Source of the DNA: a virus
DNA: 47,602 nt
Strand: one strand, 5' to 3'
IMG/VR virus record: IMGVR_UViG_3300025864_000021
Location: 1-47,602 of that record
Shown here: positions 6,902 to 15,868 of the stretch, in pieces
How positions within the stretch are numbered: the first letter of the stretch is position 1
Layout of the letters: each line of letters begins with the position of its first letter
The notes under the pieces: generated by a model
What the model saw: the letters and a program-made list of their open reading frames with translations, nothing else
Told to the model about the DNA's origin: nothing
Databases searched by the model: none
Translations under genes and position numbers: made by a program

Positions 6902-7996
6902 ATGCCACTCGGACCAAACAGTCTTCAACAGTTCGTTCTGCCGTCCTACTGGGACGCCGCCTCAATCGAGAAGTACCGGTTGGCGGACGGCACGACCTAC
7001 GCCGCACTGATTGCGGACATTCAGCAGGCGCTCAGTCTCGCGGACTCCGTTGTGCTGAGTGATCCACTCTACTCCGGCCTAATCGGGCCGATTACCACTG
7101 ACCTAGCCTCGGAGTATCCCGTCGGTTCGACCAACGGCTTCCAGGCGCACACCGAGTACGGCGAGCCTGATGCCAAGCGCGGAGCGACTACGGGTGACAT
7201 GATCCCGATCCAGGCATTCGACCGAGGGTTGGGCTGGACCTGGGACTTCCTGCGCAAGGCGCGACGCGCCCAACTCGACGCGGATATCCAGTCTGCCATC
7301 GCCGACCGCAAGGCCATCTTCCAGAAGGCCGTTTTGACTCGGCTATTCAAGTCGACCTACACCGCTGTCGGCTCGACTGGGCGCGCGATGCCTCTGGCGG
7401 ATGGTGGCACGGCGGACTCGTCCTACGTCCCAATTGCCAACCCTGATCGCGTGGCTGCGTTCGCAAACACGCACACTCACGTTGTGGACCCCAACGGCAT
7501 TACTCAGGCGCTGGTACAGGCTGAGGTCGGGAACCTCTGGGAGCACGGGTACGACCCGCCATACGACCTGCTGGCCGCTGCCGCTGATGCGGCGGCGTGG
7601 GTGAACCAGACCAACCTCACCGGCTTCGTGCCACGCTCCGACCCGCTGATCCGTTACGGCATGTCGGCTAACTTGGCCGACGTTGGCGCGGATTACCTTG
7701 GAGTGATCGACACGCAGTACGGCGCGGTTCGTGTTCGCGTGACAGGCCGAATCCCGACGAAGTATTGGACCGTCTACAAGAGCTTCGGTTCACTCGATCC
7801 ACGCAACCCGCTGGTCGTTCGTGTCAGTCCCGACTTCGGTTTCAACGCCGTGTTGATGCCGAGCAGCGCTGTTCAGACCGACCCGCTCCAGAGGGCCAAA
7901 ATCTTCCTCGAGTTCGGCGTTGGCGTCGCCAACCGTGTCGGCGCGGTGGTTGCCGAAAACGACGCCGGAGCTTACAGCATTCCCACGATCATCTGA
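6902..7996 (+). CDS. Major capsid protein
   Basis: 364 residues, a typical length for an HK97-fold capsid protein without a protease-cleaved delta domain. It follows scaffold and decoration genes. An N-terminal arm (about 1-90) is followed by a long helix region (FLRKARRAQLDADIQSAIADRK, split near residues 110-135) that matches the spine helix in place and length. The late part (VRVTGRIPTKYWTVYKSFG) fits the P domain and the end (FGVGVANRVGAVV) the A domain. ATAAAGGAG precedes the ATG. It should be the most abundant virion protein. No protease gene is visible, so maturation by cleavage is not implied. Confidence 0.88.
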   Translation: MPLGPNSLQQFVLPSYWDAASIEKYRLADGTTYAALIADIQQALSLADSVVLSDPLYSGLIGPITTDLASEYPVGSTNGFQAHTEYGEPDAKRGATTGDMIPIQAFDRGLGWTWDFLRKARRAQLDADIQSAIADRKAIFQKAVLTRLFKSTYTAVGSTGRAMPLADGGTADSSYVPIANPDRVAAFANTHTHVVDPNGITQALVQAEVGNLWEHGYDPPYDLLAAAADAAAWVNQTNLTGFVPRSDPLIRYGMSANLADVGADYLGVIDTQYGAVRVRVTGRIPTKYWTVYKSFGSLDPRNPLVVRVSPDFGFNAVLMPSSAVQTDPLQRAKIFLEFGVGVANRVGAVVAENDAGAYSIPTII

Positions 7997-8014
7997 GGCT
8001 AGCAGGAGTGATGT

Positions 8015-8371
8015 ATGGCGGCGACTTACTCAAGCTCACTGAGTGCGGCGAAAGACCTAATTCGCTTTCGCCTTGGAGATACCGACGTTGACGCCGCGCT
8101 CTTGAGCGATGAGGAGATCGCCGCCGTCCTCGTGTTCAAAGGTGCGGTCGAAGACGATGCCTGCCTCTATCTCGCGAAGGGCCTGCTCGCGCGCTACGGA
8201 CGTGAGCCAATCAAAGTCACGCAGGACGGCCAGACGCTCGACTTCTCTGGCCGCATCGGCGTCTGGCAAGCGTTGGTCGCCGACCTCGCACAGCAGAGCA
8301 CGGGCGGTATCCGAATCAGGCGAATGGCGCGGCCTCAGTCAATCACGACGCCTGGGGAGTATTACCCGTGA
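8015..8371 (+). CDS. Head-tail connector (adaptor)
   Basis: 118 residues. The opening SLSAAKDLIRFRLGDTDV and LLSDEEIAAVL pattern followed by helices (DACLYLAKGLLARYG) is that of gp6-like adaptor proteins, which bind the portal and form the first joining ring. It is the first gene after the capsid protein, the normal place for it. Its last four bases overlap the next GTG start. Confidence 0.78.
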   Translation: MAATYSSSLSAAKDLIRFRLGDTDVDAALLSDEEIAAVLVFKGAVEDDACLYLAKGLLARYGREPIKVTQDGQTLDFSGRIGVWQALVADLAQQSTGGIRIRRMARPQSITTPGEYYP

Positions 8372-8733
8372 CGGGACTGCTTACTACGTCGGGGCTAGCA
8401 GCGTTGCGTGCTCGGATGACCGCGACGCTGCCGGACGTCTGCACTATCAGTCGCAACGTGGCACCGAGCGACGGGGCAGGCGGATCAACCGACACCTGGT
8501 CAACCGTGGCTACGACGGTCTGCTCGATTGCGCCGACGGGTAGCCAACCCGAGGAGCGCGCGATCTCTGACCGCATGGCGTCGAAAGTTGGCTACACGGT
8601 GATCTTGCCTTGGGATACGGCGGTGACCGCCAGAGACCTAATCGTCTCGGCGGGCCGTACGTTGGAAGTCGCGGGCGTCATCGTGCGGACACAGCAGCTT
8701 AGTTGCAGAGTAGTTTGTCAGGAAGTGCTCTGA
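8368..8733 (+). CDS. Head closure (stopper) protein
   Basis: 121 residues, GTG start overlapping the adaptor stop. The middle part is beta-rich (CTISRNVAPSDGAGG, then VGYTVILPWDTAVTARDLI and RTLEVAGVI), the pattern of SPP1 gp16 / HK97 gp7-like stoppers that plug the connector after packaging. Family identity is by position and fold pattern, not a diagnostic motif. The stop overlaps the next ATG. Confidence 0.7.
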   Translation: MTGLLTTSGLAALRARMTATLPDVCTISRNVAPSDGAGGSTDTWSTVATTVCSIAPTGSQPEERAISDRMASKVGYTVILPWDTAVTARDLIVSAGRTLEVAGVIVRTQQLSCRVVCQEVL

Positions 8734-9068
8734 TGGGTGTCACGTTGAAACTCGAGTTCAGCCACTTCGGCAAGATCGGCGACGAGCTGATGGGTGCCGT
8801 GACGAAGGCGCTTGACACGACAGCGACAGCCATCGTCGCCGAGGCCAAGATCAACACCCCCCCCCGCGTAAAGTCAGGCGCGATGATGAACGGCTGGCAG
8901 ATCGAGAATACCAGCGAGCTTGTCCGAACGGTCTACAACACGCAAGAGTACGCGATCTATCAGGAATTTGGTACGGCAAGAGGGGTTTCGCCGCACCCCA
9001 TGCTTGTTCCAGCGGTCGAGCACCAGCGCGCCTCATTCCTGGACGAACTCAAGAAGGTGCTCGGTTGA
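8733..9068 (+). CDS. HK97 gp10-like tail completion protein
   Basis: 111 residues starting at ATG 8733, which overlaps the previous stop and follows AGGAAG. The pattern of an N-terminal helix with DTTATAIVAEAKINTP, then KSGAMMNGWQIE, then YAIYQEFGTARG and HPMLVPAV is diagnostic of the HK97 gp10 family, which joins the tail to the head. A run of nine C bases (8857-8865) encodes the TPPR part; the frame stays open across it, so the count looks right. Confidence 0.88.
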   Translation: MGVTLKLEFSHFGKIGDELMGAVTKALDTTATAIVAEAKINTPPRVKSGAMMNGWQIENTSELVRTVYNTQEYAIYQEFGTARGVSPHPMLVPAVEHQRASFLDELKKVLG

Positions 9069-9508
9069 TAGAGTCCTACCGTGCCGAAACCTGGCTCTAC
9101 GCGACGCTTGCCGCTGATACGGGCACTGGCGGCGTCAACCACGCGACTACCGGCGCTGCTGGCCGAATCTACGCATACCTCGCGCCTGAGAGCGCGGTAC
9201 TCTACCCGCAGGTCATATTCAACATGCAAAGCGGAACGGATGTGGACGTGGTTGGGGCGATCCGAATGTGGAACTCGATGATCTACCAAGTCAAGGTCAT
9301 CGGCAAGGGCAGTTCGCCGAACTTCGGTGCTATCAAGGCGCTGGCGGACAGGATTGACACCTTGCTACACACCGCATCAGGCACAACGACCGACGGTCGC
9401 ATTCTCTCGTGCGTGCGCGAGCAAAGCCTCAGTTACGTCGAGAACAGCGATTCAGTAGTGTTCAGTCACCTGGGAGGGCTTTATCGCCTCCAGGTTCAAT
9501 CACGATAG
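9065..9508 (+). CDS. Tail terminator protein
   Basis: 147 residues, TTG start overlapping the previous stop. The pattern of VLYPQVIFNMQSGTDV followed by YQVKVIGKGSS and IKALADRIDTLLH resembles lambda gpU / gp17-like terminators that cap the tail tube and set its final length. Its position between gp10-like protein and the tail tube protein is the expected one. Confidence 0.78.
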   Translation: MIESYRAETWLYATLAADTGTGGVNHATTGAAGRIYAYLAPESAVLYPQVIFNMQSGTDVDVVGAIRMWNSMIYQVKVIGKGSSPNFGAIKALADRIDTLLHTASGTTTDGRILSCVREQSLSYVENSDSVVFSHLGGLYRLQVQSR

Positions 9509-9520
9509 GAGGCGATACCC

Positions 9521-10507
9521 ATGCCAGACCGAGCGAGTATCTTCCAGACGGTAAATGTTGGAGTTGAAGCCACAAACGGTGCGATTGCGGTTTGTGCCAA
9601 GAAGCTCACGTCCATGAGCATCGAACCGGCAATCAAGACCAAAGTCGAGTCCTTCCACCCGATGGGGACGAAATACGCGACGATGACACAGCAAGGCAAA
9701 GAATGGGTCGAGGCGAAGGTCAGCGGCCCGCTCACCTACACCGAGATTGTCTATGCCCTGGCGAGCATTCTCAAGGTGCCGGTCATAACCACGGCGACCG
9801 GCGGCACGACTGCCAAGCAATGGCTGTTCGAGCCTTCCGCGACGCTGGCTGATGTCGTGCAAACGCTCACGGTCGAGCAGGGCGATGCTACCTATGCGCA
9901 TCGCTTCACCTACGGACTGTTCAACGCGCTGACTCTCAAATTCGACCGCGATAAGGTCGAGATGACCGGTTCGATGATCGGCCAAGCGCTAATCGACGGC
10001 GTGACACTCAACGCCGCTCCAACGACCGTCGCGCTGATTCCCGTAATGCCAAAACAGGTTACGGTCAGCATGGCCGACACACAAGCGGCGCTTGCTGACG
10101 CGGCTAATCTGGAACGCGTCGTGTCGGTCGAGTGGTCGCTCTCCGACCGCTTCGGCATGATCTGGCCGCTCAACGCTTTGCAACCGTCTTGGGATGGGCA
10201 TGTCGAGACTGAGCCGAAGCTGACCATGAACCTAATGATGGAGGCTGACGACGACGGCATGGGACTGCTCTCGCAGCTTCGTAACGGTGCGACCAAGTGG
10301 GTCCGCATTAAGTGCGCCGGTGACATTATCGAGGCTGCTGTCCCGTACAAGATTATTATCGACCAGCCCATCAAGATCACAGATGCCAAGGATTTCAAGG
10401 ACGCGGACGGGCTGTTCGCGATCTCCTGGGACGGCGTTGGGGTATTCGATGGGACGTGGGGAAAGGCTATTTCAGTCTCAGTCACGAATTTGCTGACGGC
10501 GCTCTAG
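9521..10507 (+). CDS. Major tail (tube) protein
   Basis: 328 residues. It should form the stacked hexamer rings of the tail tube. Beta-rich throughout, with paired segments (TKVESFHPMGTKYAT and FSHP-like repeats of charge pattern) and two similar halves (about 40-150 and 180-320), as in duplicated tube proteins of long-tailed phages. ATAGGAGG precedes ATG 9521. It lies between tail terminator and tail chaperones, as expected. It could carry an extra surface domain, since 328 residues is longer than the minimal fold. Confidence 0.82.
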   Translation: MPDRASIFQTVNVGVEATNGAIAVCAKKLTSMSIEPAIKTKVESFHPMGTKYATMTQQGKEWVEAKVSGPLTYTEIVYALASILKVPVITTATGGTTAKQWLFEPSATLADVVQTLTVEQGDATYAHRFTYGLFNALTLKFDRDKVEMTGSMIGQALIDGVTLNAAPTTVALIPVMPKQVTVSMADTQAALADAANLERVVSVEWSLSDRFGMIWPLNALQPSWDGHVETEPKLTMNLMMEADDDGMGLLSQLRNGATKWVRIKCAGDIIEAAVPYKIIIDQPIKITDAKDFKDADGLFAISWDGVGVFDGTWGKAISVSVTNLLTAL

Positions 10508-10517
10508 GAGGGCAATC

Positions 10518-10853
10518 GTGCCTATTCGAGTCTTGGACCTGGTAAACAAGCGCAAGGAGATCACGGTCGAGTGGGAAGGCGAGCAGGTCAAGCTCGCTTA
10601 CCGTCCCTATTCGCAAATCATCGAAAACCAGATGAAGCTGGTCGCTGAGAGCAGCGACCGCGGCGCGACCATCGAACAGCTCAAGGCGCTGCTTCTCTGG
10701 TGGGAACTAGTTGGCGAGGATGGCAAGCCAGCGCCAATCAGTTACGAGACATTGGACGTTCTGCCGTCGCCGCTGCTGATCGCGATGAACCGGGCGATTG
10801 TGGCGGCAATGTACCCAAACCTGACGAGCGACGCGAATACCGTCGCTGGCTGA
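10518..10853 (+). CDS. Tail assembly chaperone (G-like)
   Basis: 111 residues, GTG start after GGAGGGC. It has a beta-strand opening (KEITVEWEGEQVKLAYRP) and then helices, as in tail assembly chaperones that coat the tape measure during tail assembly. Near its end the slippery sequence CCCAAAC (10814-10820) lies in the correct phase to make a longer fused product. Confidence 0.85.
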   Translation: MPIRVLDLVNKRKEITVEWEGEQVKLAYRPYSQIIENQMKLVAESSDRGATIEQLKALLLWWELVGEDGKPAPISYETLDVLPSPLLIAMNRAIVAAMYPNLTSDANTVAG

Positions 10854-11026
10854 TGACCAACGGCAAGCTGGGTAGCAAACCAGACTGGGCTGACTGGATT
10901 GACGTAGCGCTGGCCATCGGGACTGACCCGATAACGATGGCTCAGCCAGAAAACATGCAGTGGTTCTACTGGGGCAGAGACAAGCTGATTGCCGAGTGGG
11001 AGGCGGAGCATCCAGATGGTGAGTAG
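10518..11026 (+). CDS. Tail assembly chaperone fusion (GT-like) by -1 frameshift
   Basis: Reading the G-like frame to CCCAAAC (10814-10820) and slipping back one base continues through PDERREYRRWLMTNGK to the stop at 11024-11026, giving a fusion of about 169 residues. The added T-like part is Trp-rich (PDWADWIDVALAIG, QWFYWGRDKLIAEW). In lambda and most long-tailed phages the ratio of G to GT is set in this way and is needed for tail assembly. An ATG at 10853 overlaps the G stop (TGATG), so separate initiation of the T part is a second possibility. Confidence 0.82.
10814..10820 (+). promoter_or_regulatory. Programmed -1 ribosomal frameshift site CCCAAAC
   Basis: The heptamer is split as C CCA AAC in the zero frame, an exact X XXY YYZ slippery site. 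It lies 30 bases before the zero-frame stop, directly before the tape measure gene, which is the conserved place for this event. Confidence 0.85.
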
Positions 11027-11029
11027 CCA

Positions 11030-14000
11030 ATGGTAACGATTGCCAGCCTAGCCGCGAAGGTCTCGGTCGAGGGCGCGGCTGCCGCGAAGGCGCAACTCGC
11101 CGCATTCGAGAGCCAGCTCAAGAGCGCCAGCAAGGGCGTCGGCTCGCTAGGTGCGAGTGGCGCTGGGCTTGGCGGACTGAGCGGCGGTCTCAATGCCGGC
11201 TCGGTCGCCACTGCTGGGTTGTCCGCTGCTGCTGGCGTTGCCAAGGTTGCGATGATCGGTCTGGCTGCCGCTGCTGCCGCTGTCGGCGCTGGACTAGTTA
11301 TTACTGTCAAGAGTGCCGCCGAGTTCGAGAAGATCATGTCAGGCGTCAAGGCCGTCTCGGGCGCTACCGCTGCCGAGATGAATAGTCTCTCCGCCCTCGC
11401 TATGCAACTCGGCAAGGACACAGTATTTAGCGCCGCTCAGGCTGGCACCGCGATTGAGGAGCTGGTCAAGGGCGGTATCAGCATTGCCGACATAATGAAC
11501 GGTGCCGCCAAAGCGACGGTCAATCTGGCTATCGCTGGTGGCGTGGACCTGGCAAGTGCCGCCGAGATCGCGGCCAACGCACTGAACATGTTCGGACTGC
11601 AAGGTCGGGACATGGCGCACGTCGCCGACATGGTTGCCGGTGCCGCCAATGCGTCGTCACTGAGCGTTCAAGACTTCCGCCTTTCCCTCCAGATGGCGGG
11701 CGCGGTCGCCAACCTCACGGGGCAGTCATTCGACAGCACGGCAACCGCGATTGCGCTGATGGGCCAAGCCGGAATCAAAGGTAGCGATGCCGGCACCTCA
11801 CTCAAGCAGATGCTAATCACCCTCCAACCAACAACCCGAACCGCCAAGGACATGTTTAACCAGCTCGGTATCACGGTGAACGACACAGGTAACAAGTTCA
11901 TCGATGCCAGTGGTAAGTACAAGAGCATGCGCGACATCTCCGAGGTCTTGCGCACGTCTCTTGCCGGGTACACCCAAGCCGAGAAAGAGATGGCACTCCA
12001 GGTCATGTTCGGCACCGACGCTATCCGTGCCGGCGCGATTCTGGCGAGTGGTGGTGCCGCTGCTTACGACACGATGGCTGCCAGCATGGGGAAGGTCACG
12101 GCCGAGTCGGTCGGCTTGGAACGCATGAATAACTTGGCTGGTGACTTCGAGAATCTCAAAGGTACTGTCGAAACGCTGGCGATCTCGTTTGGCGAATCCT
12201 TGACGCCCTCACTTCGGACGGTCACACAAGAGGGCACGACGCTCCTCAACGAAGTAATCACTGTTATGCCGGGCTTGATCGACATTGCGACGGAGAGCCT
12301 TGGCACCTTGGCCGAGCAGGCCAACACGCTAGCAAATGAAGCACTTTACACGCTTTACATCGCTGGCGAGACGGTTGGCGTGATGTGGGGCGATCTGTCG
12401 GCAGCGGCGGCTCCTGCCGTGGGCATGATCAATGCAGTCGCAAATGCCGCCGCCCAGGCAACTAGTTGGTTCAATGGGGCGGCCGCCGCGGTTCACAACT
12501 TCCTGGCAGAGTTTGGAATGGCGCCTAAGGGCGCTTTTGACCCGGTTGGCTCCTGGCTGGGGGGCCAGCTTACTGATAATCAAATCGGCGACCCTCTGAA
12601 CATTGCCAGAAACAAGGCGGCGGCTCAGGATGCCACTGCCGCGGCAAGCTGGGGGCGGCCCGATGAGTCTATCTACAGTGGCGGAGCCGCGTTCGCGCCG
12701 AAACCGTCTAATGCGTTGGATAACGCCAAGCAAGCCCTCGACGATTCTATCACCAGCGTCTATACCGACGCCAAGGCGCGCACTAACGCTATTGCCTCCG
12801 AAACGGCCAAGGCAAAGGTTGTTGCCGCGATGGGTGCTCCGGGAAACGTCTGGGATCCGAGTCCATCGACCGCGAAGCCGCCAGCGGCGCCAGCGCCCTA
12901 TCGCGCGCCGCTGGTAACAGGTGGCGGCGGTGGTGGAGGCGGCGGCGGAGGCAGCAGTGGCGGAGGTGGAGGAGGCGGCGGAGGTGGCGGTGGGAGTGCG
13001 GCTGCGAATGCAGCCGAAGCCGAAGCCAAAAAGACAGCGGCCATTCTCCAAGACGAAACGCAACTCATCCGCGACATGGGCGAAGAGACCGACAAGACGA
13101 TGACCAAGATCGCCGACATCAACACGCAACTCGGCAAGGATATCGCCAAGGCAACCGCGGATACCGCCAAGGCCATCGCCGACGCGGGCACGGCCGCTGA
13201 GAAGTCGCTGAGCGACCTGGCCAAGAGTGAGGCTATCAGCGTCGACGCGACTAATCGACGGAGTTCACTCGACGCGCGGCTAACAGGTGAGGACCTAATC
13301 CGTGGGCGTCGCCGCTCTGATGAAGACGACCTCTGGACCTACCAGCGAGCATTACTCACTGCCAAGACGCAGAAGGAAAAGGACGCGCTCACGCTGCAAC
13401 GGGACGACGCGCTGCAAGTCCTCACCTACCGCCGACAGCGTGAAGACGAGGATGCCGCTTGGCGCAAGCAGCAGGATGCGGCCAGGAACGCGCTCGAATT
13501 GCAACTACACGCCGAAGACCTCGCGCGCCAGCGCGCGGCCATCGTCGAAGAGCGGGACTTGAAAATCAAGAGCCTCAACGAAGAGCTGACTCAGAAGATC
13601 GCCGACTTGAAGACGACGGCCCTCGAGGCCATCGCCGCGCAGATCACCGAGTCCGAAGGCCGCCTCAAGGCCATGAAGGAAAGCTTCTGGGACAAGATCG
13701 CGGAGGCGGCGCGGCCGGGTCTCAAGGCTCTGGCTGACGAGATTGACAAGCAGATCGGCGCGCGAATGGCACAGTTGCAGGCGCTCTCGGGGATGCTCGG
13801 AGCGGGACCGCTGCCTGAGCCAGCACCAGGGGAAACCCCACCAACGACAGGCGGCACACCTTCGGCGGGAAGCGAACTTCCCGCCAGCGCGACTGGCGGC
13901 ACAGCTTCAGTCAGCGGGGTGCCTTACCGAATTGCCGGGACCGTCACCGCAACGGCTGGCGGACCGACCGTCATTGTCAACGCTGCCGGGTCAATTCTCT

Positions 14001-14074
14001 CCGAGCGAGACCTCATACAGCTCATTCGAAGCGGGATAGCCAAGGTCGGCTCTCGCAATGGTGATCTTCGATGA
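11030..14074 (+). CDS. Tape measure protein
   Basis: 1014 residues, the longest gene of the tail core. It sets tail length; at about 0.15 nm per residue this predicts a tail near 150 nm. Residues about 100-290 match the phage minor tail / TP901-like tape measure core (AEFEKIMSGVKAVSG, LAMQLGKDTVFSAAQAG, MAGAVANLTGQSFDSTA, GIKGSDAGTSLKQML). Hydrophobic segments lie at about 60-95 and 430-490. A glycine-rich stretch with few serines (about 628-655) separates it from a long coiled coil (about 660-910). Copy 2 of the dispersed palindrome lies in frame near the 3' end. Confidence 0.93.
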   Translation: MVTIASLAAKVSVEGAAAAKAQLAAFESQLKSASKGVGSLGASGAGLGGLSGGLNAGSVATAGLSAAAGVAKVAMIGLAAAAAAVGAGLVITVKSAAEFEKIMSGVKAVSGATAAEMNSLSALAMQLGKDTVFSAAQAGTAIEELVKGGISIADIMNGAAKATVNLAIAGGVDLASAAEIAANALNMFGLQGRDMAHVADMVAGAANASSLSVQDFRLSLQMAGAVANLTGQSFDSTATAIALMGQAGIKGSDAGTSLKQMLITLQPTTRTAKDMFNQLGITVNDTGNKFIDASGKYKSMRDISEVLRTSLAGYTQAEKEMALQVMFGTDAIRAGAILASGGAAAYDTMAASMGKVTAESVGLERMNNLAGDFENLKGTVETLAISFGESLTPSLRTVTQEGTTLLNEVITVMPGLIDIATESLGTLAEQANTLANEALYTLYIAGETVGVMWGDLSAAAAPAVGMINAVANAAAQATSWFNGAAAAVHNFLAEFGMAPKGAFDPVGSWLGGQLTDNQIGDPLNIARNKAAAQDATAAASWGRPDESIYSGGAAFAPKPSNALDNAKQALDDSITSVYTDAKARTNAIASETAKAKVVAAMGAPGNVWDPSPSTAKPPAAPAPYRAPLVTGGGGGGGGGGGSSGGGGGGGGGGGGSAAANAAEAEAKKTAAILQDETQLIRDMGEETDKTMTKIADINTQLGKDIAKATADTAKAIADAGTAAEKSLSDLAKSEAISVDATNRRSSLDARLTGEDLIRGRRRSDEDDLWTYQRALLTAKTQKEKDALTLQRDDALQVLTYRRQREDEDAAWRKQQDAARNALELQLHAEDLARQRAAIVEERDLKIKSLNEELTQKIADLKTTALEAIAAQITESEGRLKAMKESFWDKIAEAARPGLKALADEIDKQIGARMAQLQALSGMLGAGPLPEPAPGETPPTTGGTPSAGSELPASATGGTASVSGVPYRIAGTVTATAGGPTVIVNAAGSILSERDLIQLIRSGIAKVGSRNGDLR
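13864..13885. repeat. Dispersed GCGGGAA palindrome, copy 2
   Basis: GGCGGGAAG, four bases, CTTCCCGCC. It lies in frame inside the tape measure gene and is translated as AGSELPA in a region rich in Gly, Thr and Pro. Confidence 0.8.
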
Positions 14075-15345
14075 GCATGCCAGTTCTAACGGTTGAGATT
14101 GCCCTGACTAACAATCCAACCGACGTCGCAGTTTGGACCGACGTAACCGCCTATACCTGGCAAGTCGCGACTCGACGTGGCCGACAAATGGAGCTTGACC
14201 GCATTGAGGCGGGCACGGCGAGCATTACTCTCGACAACCGCGACCGTCGCTTTGACCCGACATTCGCGGCCGGGCCGTATTACGGCCAGCTTCTGCCGAT
14301 GCGCCGAGTGCTGATCTCGGCGGTCTGGAACTCGATCACCTATCCGCTGTTCTATGGTTATGTCGAGGGCTGGCCTCAGAAGTACGATTCAGCGATGGAG
14401 AGCACTGTCGAGATCAGCGCGGTCGACGGATTCAAGCTATTGAGCCGAGCCATCCTGACGGTCGATCTGCCAGTCCAGCGGACGGATGAGCGGGTCGACA
14501 CACTGCTCGCGCTCGCGGGGTGGACGCTTGGCGACTCCTGGGTTTTCGGCGCGACGGCGGCCAACAGCAAGTTTCCAGTTGTCTTCGGGCCAAACGGCGA
14601 CCGAGCGTTGGCGCGGGGCTATGCGTCGATGGCCGAGGATAGTCTGGTCAAAATTGACGCACTCTCGGCGATTATGGACGCTACTGATGTCGAACTTGGA
14701 CAGACCTATTGTGATCGACGCGGGAAATTCGTCTTCCAAGACCGCTACTATCGGAACGACGATCTGACTCCACTGGCAGTCATCGGAGACGGCGCGGGCG
14801 AGTTTCCCTATTCGAGTATCGAAGTGCTGTGGGACGACTCTCACATCATCAACACCTACACGGCGACGACGGCGGACAATATTGAGGCGACGGCTTCAGA
14901 CATGCCAAGTAAGCTTAAATACTTCACTTGCGCCGTCACGTCGAGCAGCTTGCCGCTTGGCGTTCAAGTCGGCGAGCCGTCGGTGCAACAACAACTCCAG
15001 TCGCGCGCCGATTATATGGTTCGCCGTTACAAGGAGCCGCAGCTTCGCTTCGGGACGATCACGTTTCCATTCGCACAGCCTGATTCGAACTGGCCGGTAA
15101 CGTTGAACATGGGCATCGGCGACCGAATCACGGTACGGCGGCGACCGATGGGCGGCACGATGATCAGCCAGGATTGCCACCTGGAGCATATCGAGCACAC
15201 GATTACAGCCGGGGCGAACGACCGGGATTGGCAGACAACGTGGCAGGTTTCACCCGTCGACCCGGTTAGCTACTGGCTCATGGGTGTTGCCGGACGAAGC
15301 ACGTTTACAAACGCCCCGAACACAACTGTTCGGTTTGGATGGTGA
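14071..15345 (+). CDS. Distal tail / baseplate protein
   Basis: 424 residues, overlapping the tape measure stop by four bases. The N-terminus (VWTDVTAYTWQVATRRGRQ, then EAGTASITLDNRDRRFDP, then RRVLISAVWNSITYPLFYG) is a pattern shared by many minor tail proteins that follow the tape measure, combining distal-tail and tail-hub-like folds. It likely forms the ring at the tail tip to which fibres attach. The middle region (about 130-300) has an alternating strand pattern; no enzyme motif is seen. Confidence 0.75.
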   Translation: MSMPVLTVEIALTNNPTDVAVWTDVTAYTWQVATRRGRQMELDRIEAGTASITLDNRDRRFDPTFAAGPYYGQLLPMRRVLISAVWNSITYPLFYGYVEGWPQKYDSAMESTVEISAVDGFKLLSRAILTVDLPVQRTDERVDTLLALAGWTLGDSWVFGATAANSKFPVVFGPNGDRALARGYASMAEDSLVKIDALSAIMDATDVELGQTYCDRRGKFVFQDRYYRNDDLTPLAVIGDGAGEFPYSSIEVLWDDSHIINTYTATTADNIEATASDMPSKLKYFTCAVTSSSLPLGVQVGEPSVQQQLQSRADYMVRRYKEPQLRFGTITFPFAQPDSNWPVTLNMGIGDRITVRRRPMGGTMISQDCHLEHIEHTITAGANDRDWQTTWQVSPVDPVSYWLMGVAGRSTFTNAPNTTVRFGW

Positions 15346-15349
15346 CAGA

Positions 15350-15865
15350 ATGGCCTGGACTCTACCGACGACAGTAACCGACGGCATGGCGATGACCGCG
15401 GCCAACTTCAACGCCTGGGTGACGGAGAACCTCAAGTTCCTCAAGGGCGTGGGCGGCGCCACGGCAACGCTTGATGGGCCGCTCACGCTCGGCGGGCCGC
15501 TCACGCTGCCAGCGGCCGGAGCGCTCGCCATTGGCACACTGATGTGGGCGCTACGCACGTCGAAGGGTCAGAACTACCACGTTGATGGCGGCGTTGTGAC
15601 GTTCAACGTCGGCGGCGACGGCGGCGGACAGCCGCAAGACACCTCGCAGGCAGTCACATTTACTCGGAACTTCGGCTCTAATCCCGCGATTGTGCCGTTC
15701 TTGGCGACGGAAACCGTCGTGACGGGCACGACGACGCTGCGCATCTCGGCCTGGGGCGTGAACGGGTTCACGCTGGTCGCGCGGACGAACAACCCGACCG
15801 CGACAGCCACACGATCGATTACCGTCTGTTGGATCGCCTTTGGTCAGTCGGCTGGAGGGCTATAA
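15350..15865 (+). CDS. Minor tail protein
   Basis: 171 residues from ATG 15350. The N-terminal part (MAWTLPTTVTDGMAMTAANF then VTENLKFLKG) is a common opening of tail-tip proteins that carry fibres. A low-complexity Gly/Leu stretch (DGPLTLGGPLTLPAAGALA) follows, then a beta-rich C-terminal domain (about 90-170) that could be a small receptor-binding or fibre-anchoring fold. The next gene starts four bases after its stop. Confidence 0.65.
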   Translation: MAWTLPTTVTDGMAMTAANFNAWVTENLKFLKGVGGATATLDGPLTLGGPLTLPAAGALAIGTLMWALRTSKGQNYHVDGGVVTFNVGGDGGGQPQDTSQAVTFTRNFGSNPAIVPFLATETVVTGTTTLRISAWGVNGFTLVARTNNPTATATRSITVCWIAFGQSAGGL

Positions 15866-15868
15866 CCG

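Noticed and set aside
8857-8865. Run of nine C as a possible frameshift
   Set aside because: The gp10-like protein reads correctly on both sides, so no shift is needed.
12329-13129. 266-codon open frame on the minus strand
   Set aside because: It lies wholly opposite the tape measure gene and has low-complexity Arg/Ala/Thr content; it is a shadow of GC-rich coding DNA.
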